Below, in pieces: positions 26,197 through 30,240 of a stretch of 30,240 bases of DNA. Source of the DNA: a virus; the IMG/VR virus record IMGVR_UViG_3300023112_000070, positions 1 through 30,240 of that record; one strand, written 5' to 3'. Position 1 is the first letter of the stretch, and the number at the start of each line of letters is the position of its first letter. A program made the translations under genes and the position numbers. Below the pieces are notes generated by a model. It was not told where the DNA came from. It worked only from the letters and a program-made list of their open reading frames with translations, and ran no database searches.

Positions 26197-26938
26197 GACT
26201 TACCTTCTTCTTTTTACTAACCTTCTTCTTGCTAGTTTTCTTCTTGTCTGCTGCGATAGCCTTATCTGCACGAGTATGCAGGGTCTTCAAAACCTCTTCC
26301 TCAATTTCACGATCTAGCATCGCTTCTTCTTGAGTCTTGAGATATGTGGCCTCAGGGTACTCGTTCAAGAGACCAAGACGAGCTTCGTCAAGTAGTCCAG
26401 CTTGTAATCCTACTACTTGAGAATACACAGTAGATTTGGTATTCATATCACGCTCTCGTACGTACTCAGCATAATCAGACCAGTAGCGTTTACCAGTAGA
26501 AACTAACACTGTGCAAGCAGCCATAACCGTTTCAGTCTTAATCATTTCGGCAACACCTTCTGCCGAGTTCATGTAAACCGTCTGCTGAACCAGGAACAGC
26601 TCCCACATACGTCTACGTTCAAGACCAATTTTCTTAGCGATGTCACCACAGGCGTCTGTGTCGCCCTCAGACTCCGCGTTCTTCAGTTCGATCTGAAGGA
26701 GTGCAATTTTGCCAACTGTTTTCTTAAGTTCGCTTTCGTCGTGCTCGGTCCACATACCAAACTCACGCATGATCTCACGAAGCTTCTCGCGTGGGAATAC
26801 ACCCTCCGCAAGAGATTTACTGTACGCAATACGATACTGACGCTCGCCTTCGTTCTCGATGCCTACCGTTGTGGGCTTTAGCTCGAAATCGCAAACATTA
26901 CCATTGCGATCTACGGCTTTAAAAGTACGTTCTACCAT
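26156..26938 (-). CDS. Probable tail assembly protein with Lys-rich tail
   Basis: 260 residues from the ATG at 26938, chosen over the GTG at 26941 because AGGAG stands 7 nt before it. After a short beta region (FKAVDRNGNVCDFELKPTTVG) the protein is almost entirely helical (EKLREIMREFGMW, ELKKTVGKIALLQIELKNAE, RMWELFLVQQTVYM). The last 35 residues are extremely basic, with runs such as KKKTSKKKVSKKKKVSRGKK. A helical protein just upstream of the tape measure is typical for a tail assembly chaperone, which coats the tape measure before the tube polymerises; the basic tail could contact the acidic coiled coils or nucleic acid. The end overlaps the next gene by 41 nt. I do not recognise the family. 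Confidence 0.68.
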   Translation of the reverse strand: MVERTFKAVDRNGNVCDFELKPTTVGIENEGERQYRIAYSKSLAEGVFPREKLREIMREFGMWTEHDESELKKTVGKIALLQIELKNAESEGDTDACGDIAKKIGLERRRMWELFLVQQTVYMNSAEGVAEMIKTETVMAACTVLVSTGKRYWSDYAEYVRERDMNTKSTVYSQVVGLQAGLLDEARLGLLNEYPEATYLKTQEEAMLDREIEEEVLKTLHTRADKAIAADKKKTSKKKVSKKKKVSRGKKLETKTDSTK

Positions 26939-26941
26939 CAC

Positions 26942-27493
26942 CTAGCTCCTATAAATTTTAACGACCTGATCCCGCCACTCGGCGTACTTAGGCTCCACGG
27001 TCCCGTGTAAACGGTACCTATCCAATATATGTAATACACATTCTACGCAGCTTTGAACACCAACAATTTGCAACATTAAACCATCAAGGGACTCAGAAAC
27101 AACCCCAGTCCCCATTTCGGCTCTCAATGCTTCCAAAATATTGCCTTTGTCAGTAGACGCATGGATCTCTACATAGGGGACTTCGTTCGTTTCTGTAAAC
27201 CCTAATGTGACTCTCTGTACGGCCTTCATGAACGTCTGCGTCATGGCCAACGTGTTGTCATCATTCACTTTTAACGGACGATAGTCTACGTCATAATCGC
27301 GTAGCTCGTCTCGCTGTGCTCGCATCACGTCATTGAATGCGTTACGGATATCTCCTTTGAAAATCCTTCCTTCTCTGGTTTCATCCAGATCCGGAAACGT
27401 GTCTTCAAATTTCTCCAGAGTCCTGATCATGAGGTGTTTAATCCTACGATCTAAACTCTTGCTTAATTGCTCTCTTGAGGGGTTAGTTTTCAT
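26942..27493 (-). CDS. Hypothetical tail-module protein
   Basis: 183 residues, coupled by an ATGA overlap to the 398-residue gene. The N-terminus is helical and basic (SREQLSKSLDRRIKHLMIRTLEKF), and a beta part follows (VPYVEIHASTDKGNILEAL). A Cys pair in VGVQSCVECVLHILD may be structural. It has no membrane segment, signal peptide or catalytic motif. Gene order (tube, 398, this gene, 260, 215, tape measure) places it among tail assembly or tail minor proteins. It could be a tail terminator or a chaperone component. I do not recognise the family; the frame, overlaps and context are the support. Confidence 0.7.
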   Translation of the reverse strand: MKTNPSREQLSKSLDRRIKHLMIRTLEKFEDTFPDLDETREGRIFKGDIRNAFNDVMRAQRDELRDYDVDYRPLKVNDDNTLAMTQTFMKAVQRVTLGFTETNEVPYVEIHASTDKGNILEALRAEMGTGVVSESLDGLMLQIVGVQSCVECVLHILDRYRLHGTVEPKYAEWRDQVVKIYRS

Positions 27494-28686
27494 CTTTTTA
27501 CTGAGGTTACGTTAGTTGACATACCCAACATGGATCGCGTCTTCTTGCCACGGAGATCTTGTTCTTCAATCTCTCCCTTTTGCAATACTCGATCTTGTTC
27601 GGAGTCAAGAATCTTACGAACGGTCGTAGAGTTACGACCGTATACACGACGAGCACGTTCTTCTTTTTCTTCCTTAGAAAAACTTCGCCATATGCCATAT
27701 GAGCAGTGTTCAGCGTGCGGCGTCTTCTCGCCTAGTCCCTTGCCGATGTTTCTCTTCTTTGAACCACAAACACATTTTTCGATATACTCACCATCTAACA
27801 CATGACCTTGCTCATTGTGGTGATCAGCGGACGTTCTTTTGTTGTGGTGGCTATCGTTACGCTCAAGATCACGAGTAGCTAACCAGTCATCGAAAAGATC
27901 ATCATCATCAATGACATCCGCGTCGGGCGGCTCAGCAGACTCGAAAGCAGAGTCGTAAACACGACTCCAATAGATGAGCATCTTGTGATTAATGTTAAGG
28001 TCACCAACAGTACGACCAAAAATACTGGGCAGGTTCTCTCTAGCCAGTCCCCAGGTCAATCGCCATTCGGTTGATCTTGCAATCTCACGAATCTCTACTG
28101 TCTCTAACGCACCTTCTCCCATCATCTCATAAATGAGATAGAAAACCAGGAGAAGATAGTTTTCCTTTAAATCGAGATATGTAGAGTCGTCAGGCATGAG
28201 GGGCGTGCCGTCTGGTCGCAAGGCCACCCGTCTCAGAAGCATAAAGGATGCGATCTCGTGTGCGAGGTATTCGCAAGTCTGCTGCTTAAGGTTGTTACGC
28301 TTTTGATTAACGTAGTCCTGCTTCGCCTTAGAGTCTTTGATTTGAAGCTTGATAATGTTCTGTCGCGACTTGAACTTTGCTCGTGCTTTAAATTCTGCTT
28401 CTAGGAACGCGATGTGTTCGTCTGCACGCTCGTCTACGTCCTCGTCGTCTGCGGTCCAGTAACCAGACTCACGGGCCTTCTGCATGATCTCGCCCTCTGT
28501 AGGAACGCCTTCCATGCGGGCCTTGTGCTCCTCTAGATCACGAATGAATAGATAGTGGTTGCGATCATCTAGCGTGAGGTCTTTCAGGACAACGTAGTCC
28601 AGTCCCTCGGGTGCCTCCATGTCTTTTGGAAGCACTATCAGTCTCCTGTCCCACAGTAATCTGTTGATGTTTTCTTGAATAGACAT
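27490..28686 (-). CDS. 398-residue tail-module protein next to the tube gene
   Basis: The open frame extends to a TTG at 28734, but the first ATG (28686, MSIQENINRLLWDR) is the better start. The first 280 residues are highly charged, largely helical and rich in Trp/Tyr/Arg. Examples are LKDLTLDDRNHYLFIRDLEEHKAR, IARSTEWRLTWGLARENLPSIFG and NHKMLIYWSRVYD. An acidic run DVIDDDDLFDDWLAT and a His-rich linker (DSHHNKRTSADHHNEQGH) follow. Then comes a possible metal site, C305-x-C307 with H324, H327 and C328, and a basic helical end with YGRNSTTVRKIL that resembles a helix-turn-helix. The region before the linker matches my memory of uncharacterised proteins that accompany tube genes in marine phages. 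Function unknown; probably tail assembly. A hairpin covers the region before its ATG (28694-28725). Confidence 0.72.
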   Translation of the reverse strand: MSIQENINRLLWDRRLIVLPKDMEAPEGLDYVVLKDLTLDDRNHYLFIRDLEEHKARMEGVPTEGEIMQKARESGYWTADDEDVDERADEHIAFLEAEFKARAKFKSRQNIIKLQIKDSKAKQDYVNQKRNNLKQQTCEYLAHEIASFMLLRRVALRPDGTPLMPDDSTYLDLKENYLLLVFYLIYEMMGEGALETVEIREIARSTEWRLTWGLARENLPSIFGRTVGDLNINHKMLIYWSRVYDSAFESAEPPDADVIDDDDLFDDWLATRDLERNDSHHNKRTSADHHNEQGHVLDGEYIEKCVCGSKKRNIGKGLGEKTPHAEHCSYGIWRSFSKEEKEERARRVYGRNSTTVRKILDSEQDRVLQKGEIEEQDLRGKKTRSMLGMSTNVTSVKR

Positions 28687-28693
28687 AATAATA

Positions 28694-28725
28694 GGGACAC
28701 CTGTGCGTGAATACACGGGTGCCCC
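28694..28725 (-). promoter_or_regulatory. Hairpin covering the ribosome-binding region of the 398-residue gene
   Basis: GGGGCACC and GGTGTCCC pair over 8 bp, with an inner 4-bp stem CGTG/CACG and a TATT loop, separated by a 4-base bulge. The only SD-like AGGTG before the ATG at 28686 lies in its 3' arm, so translation could be controlled by melting. TATTATT follows, so it might also act as a weak terminator. The loop contains GTGTATT, part of the motif seen in other gaps. Confidence 0.5.
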
Positions 28726-28770
28726 TTTGATCAATTATCTGATTGTACCTTGCACCCAGGGAGTAGAGAG

Positions 28771-28806
28771 TAGTGGTGAGGTGACCCCCCGGCACCCCAC
28801 CACCTA
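28771..28806 (-). terminator. GC-rich hairpin after the tail tube gene
   Basis: A 13-bp stem with one bulged G (arms 28793-28806 and 28771-28783) and a CCGGGGGGT loop begins 12 bases past the tube stop codon. No T-run follows. It probably lowers read-through or protects the tube mRNA 3' end, which suits a very abundant protein followed by low-copy assembly genes. ACTCTCTA occurs on both sides of the stem as a direct repeat. Confidence 0.6.
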
Positions 28807-28818
28807 GAGAGTATCTTT

Positions 28819-30228
28819 TTAGATACCCAAATCAGAACGCAGGAAGCTCGGAGCACCCACGTTGAAACGACTGTTACCAGTTTCGAAAACCAACACACGG
28901 TGGTTCGGCTGGAAGAAGTCGTGAGACACGTTGAACGTGTTGAAAGAACTGTAGTTGTATGTCACGGTCATGTTATCACCACCGGCATCACCACCACCAA
29001 GCTCAACACTCGTCAGACGGTTCGAGTCACCCAGGTCAACCTGGAGACCGTCACACGTACGAAGAATAATCGTGTTAGACTCAGACGTGTTATCAGGACC
29101 ACAGTCGATATCAGATCTAGCGTCTACCAAGTCACCTTGAGCCGTGATCACCTCAATGGAAGCCGTAGCCTCTAGAGGGAATGCGGGCACTTTGACGAAC
29201 GGACGTTTCGAACCAAGCTCGAAAATGTCATCACGGGCAATCGAGAACGATACCGTAATTGTCTGAACGTGTTCAGCGATGTAATCAGTGTTAGCATCGA
29301 CCACGAGTTGATCAGTGTTTAGTAGCGTTCCAGGCCCTTGGGCACCTTGACCACCATTCACATAAGCACCATCGATACCAGACGAAACTGGACTAATGAT
29401 ACCAGGAATATCACTCGGCAGAACCGAACGACGGATGTCAATCTCTTCACGACGCTGGATACCAGAGCCAACGATCAGAACACCGAAGCGATCTGTACCG
29501 GCTGCAAGTTCCTGAGCACCACCTTCTTCAAGAGCAGAAGTGTTGCCGTCGTGACCGAACACACCAGAAGGAGTACCTTCGGGGGCATTAGGGTTACCGC
29601 CATCTTGATCGTCAGGCCAGATAAGGACTGGTTCTCCACCATTGCCGTTGTTGTTTCCGGCAGTACCAGATACAGCGACCGTGGCACCCCAGATCTTATC
29701 GTTACCAACAAGAGTAACGTCTTCGCTAACGAAGCCGTCAATCGGGTAGGTGTACGACAAGTTAGACACGTACATACCGGATGCAGTCACAATCGACTGC
29801 GGCTTGCCAGTAGCACGGAACTGCGAGTCAGGGTAGATTTCCAATGCAATATCAACGCGATAGTTGTTCGTACGAGCAACAATATCGTTGGCTTGCGTCG
29901 GGTCAGTAATCATGAAGAATAGAGGCTTCGTACCATCGATAGCTTTCGATAGTGTGACCTCTACGTCAGGCTGACGTTCCGAATATTCATAAAGCTCAAC
30001 CTGACCAAGCTGGAAGACTTGTTCCAGGTTGAAAGTTGTGCTCATGCCGATACTTTGAAGACCACGGGGTACTTCCCATAGACCTCCAACCTCATCAACT
30101 CCAGATGCGAGCGAACCCGTAATGAACTCTCGCGAGTTACGAGCCGCTACTGCCCCAGTAGGGGGAGCGGAGTTATCTTTAATGGCCACTTGTTCAATGG
30201 CCCAAAAGACTCTGTTATTGTTAACCAT
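28819..30228 (-). CDS. Probable major tail tube protein with two tube-fold copies
   Basis: 469 residues. The ATG follows GGGAGG at ideal spacing, so strong translation is expected. Two halves share a pattern: GLQSIGMSTTFNLEQVFQLG (56-75) and HVQTITVSFSIARDDIFELG (320-339), each followed by a variable loop and a strand with VEVTLSKAID (89-98) or ASIEVITA (356-363), then later a strand pair NLSYTYPIDGFVSEDVTLVG (156-175) or a Gly/Asp-rich version (MTVTYNYSSFNTFNVSHD, 420-437). This matches the tail tube fold, in which a long strand-loop hairpin lines the tube. Between them (180-318) lies a Gly/Asn/Ser-rich part with IQRREEIDIRRSVLPSDIPG. Its place upstream of assembly genes and the tape measure supports tube rather than capsid. 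Alternatives are a capsid decoration protein or other virion protein; I think tube is more likely. Confidence 0.72.
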   Translation of the reverse strand: MVNNNRVFWAIEQVAIKDNSAPPTGAVAARNSREFITGSLASGVDEVGGLWEVPRGLQSIGMSTTFNLEQVFQLGQVELYEYSERQPDVEVTLSKAIDGTKPLFFMITDPTQANDIVARTNNYRVDIALEIYPDSQFRATGKPQSIVTASGMYVSNLSYTYPIDGFVSEDVTLVGNDKIWGATVAVSGTAGNNNGNGGEPVLIWPDDQDGGNPNAPEGTPSGVFGHDGNTSALEEGGAQELAAGTDRFGVLIVGSGIQRREEIDIRRSVLPSDIPGIISPVSSGIDGAYVNGGQGAQGPGTLLNTDQLVVDANTDYIAEHVQTITVSFSIARDDIFELGSKRPFVKVPAFPLEATASIEVITAQGDLVDARSDIDCGPDNTSESNTIILRTCDGLQVDLGDSNRLTSVELGGGDAGGDNMTVTYNYSSFNTFNVSHDFFQPNHRVLVFETGNSRFNVGAPSFLRSDLGI

Positions 30229-30240
30229 GTTTTCCTCCCT

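Noticed and set aside
26156-26240. Programmed frameshift joining the 260- and 215-residue proteins, as in lambda G/GT
   Set aside because: The second gene is in the +1 frame, a TAA stops that frame just before its GTG, no XXXYYYZ heptamer fits the overlap (the local string is T-AAA-AAG), and the GTG has its own SD.
28687-28795. Minus-strand frame of 76 codons starting at 28795, and the TTG extension of the 398-residue gene to 28734
   Set aside because: The first overlaps a better-supported gene out of frame and starts within the tube-gene hairpin. The second uses a TTG without SD, and its extra residues are encoded by the leader hairpin.
28819-30228. Major capsid protein
   Set aside because: No HK97-type features (N-arm and spine helix) are visible, and the gene stands directly upstream of tail assembly genes and the tape measure. 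Strand patterns fit a tube. The call remains an inference.

Overview
The window looks like part of a fairly large tailed bacteriophage genome (Caudoviricetes, dsDNA). Every gene I can support lies on the minus strand, so transcription runs from high to low coordinates. Genes are packed with 1-20 nt overlaps (ATGA, TAATG) and bacterial-type Shine-Dalgarno (SD) sites. No stretch over about 135 bases lacks a gene. I saw no tRNA, rRNA, CRISPR array or insertion sequence. No head, terminase, portal, sheath or lysis gene is recognisable, so these presumably lie outside. The host cannot be named from the sequence.

Right to left, in transcription order, the tail region begins with a probable major tail tube protein (28819-30228) that contains two diverged copies of the tube fold. 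A strong hairpin follows, then four small or medium tail-assembly proteins (25549-28686). Next is a 1797-residue tape measure protein (20156-25549), which by the usual rule of about 0.15 nm per residue suggests a tail near 270 nm. Then come a 501-residue tail protein, two clearly paralogous small virion proteins separated by a 59-residue gene, and a 61-residue gene. The distal tail part holds a 161-residue protein, a 1715-residue multi-LamG/PKD protein with a 14-residue glycine repeat, a 1117-residue probable baseplate hub, a 733-residue probable fibre or receptor-binding protein, and a possible third paralogue of the small virion proteins. Two free-standing homing-type endonuclease genes, HNH (16367-16903) and LAGLIDADG (10162-10773), sit inside this operon.

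The tail operon ends at a textbook intrinsic terminator (3747-3783). A TATAAT box immediately follows (3720-3725) and probably starts the next transcription unit: two unknown proteins, a RecA-family recombinase with an unusual Walker A motif, a PD-(D/E)XK-like nuclease, and a DnaB-type replicative helicase that runs off the left edge. That unit is a DNA replication and recombination module.

The most interesting items are: the duplicated tube protein; the 10-copy SG-x-x-GG repeat in the LamG protein; the LAGLIDADG gene inserted exactly at an ATGA junction, whose last codons carry the ribosome-binding site of the hub gene; a 10-mer TTAGTGTATT in three of the four intergenic gaps of the tail module; the Gly-to-Cys change in the RecA P-loop; and Ser-Gly dipeptide enrichment in the virion proteins.
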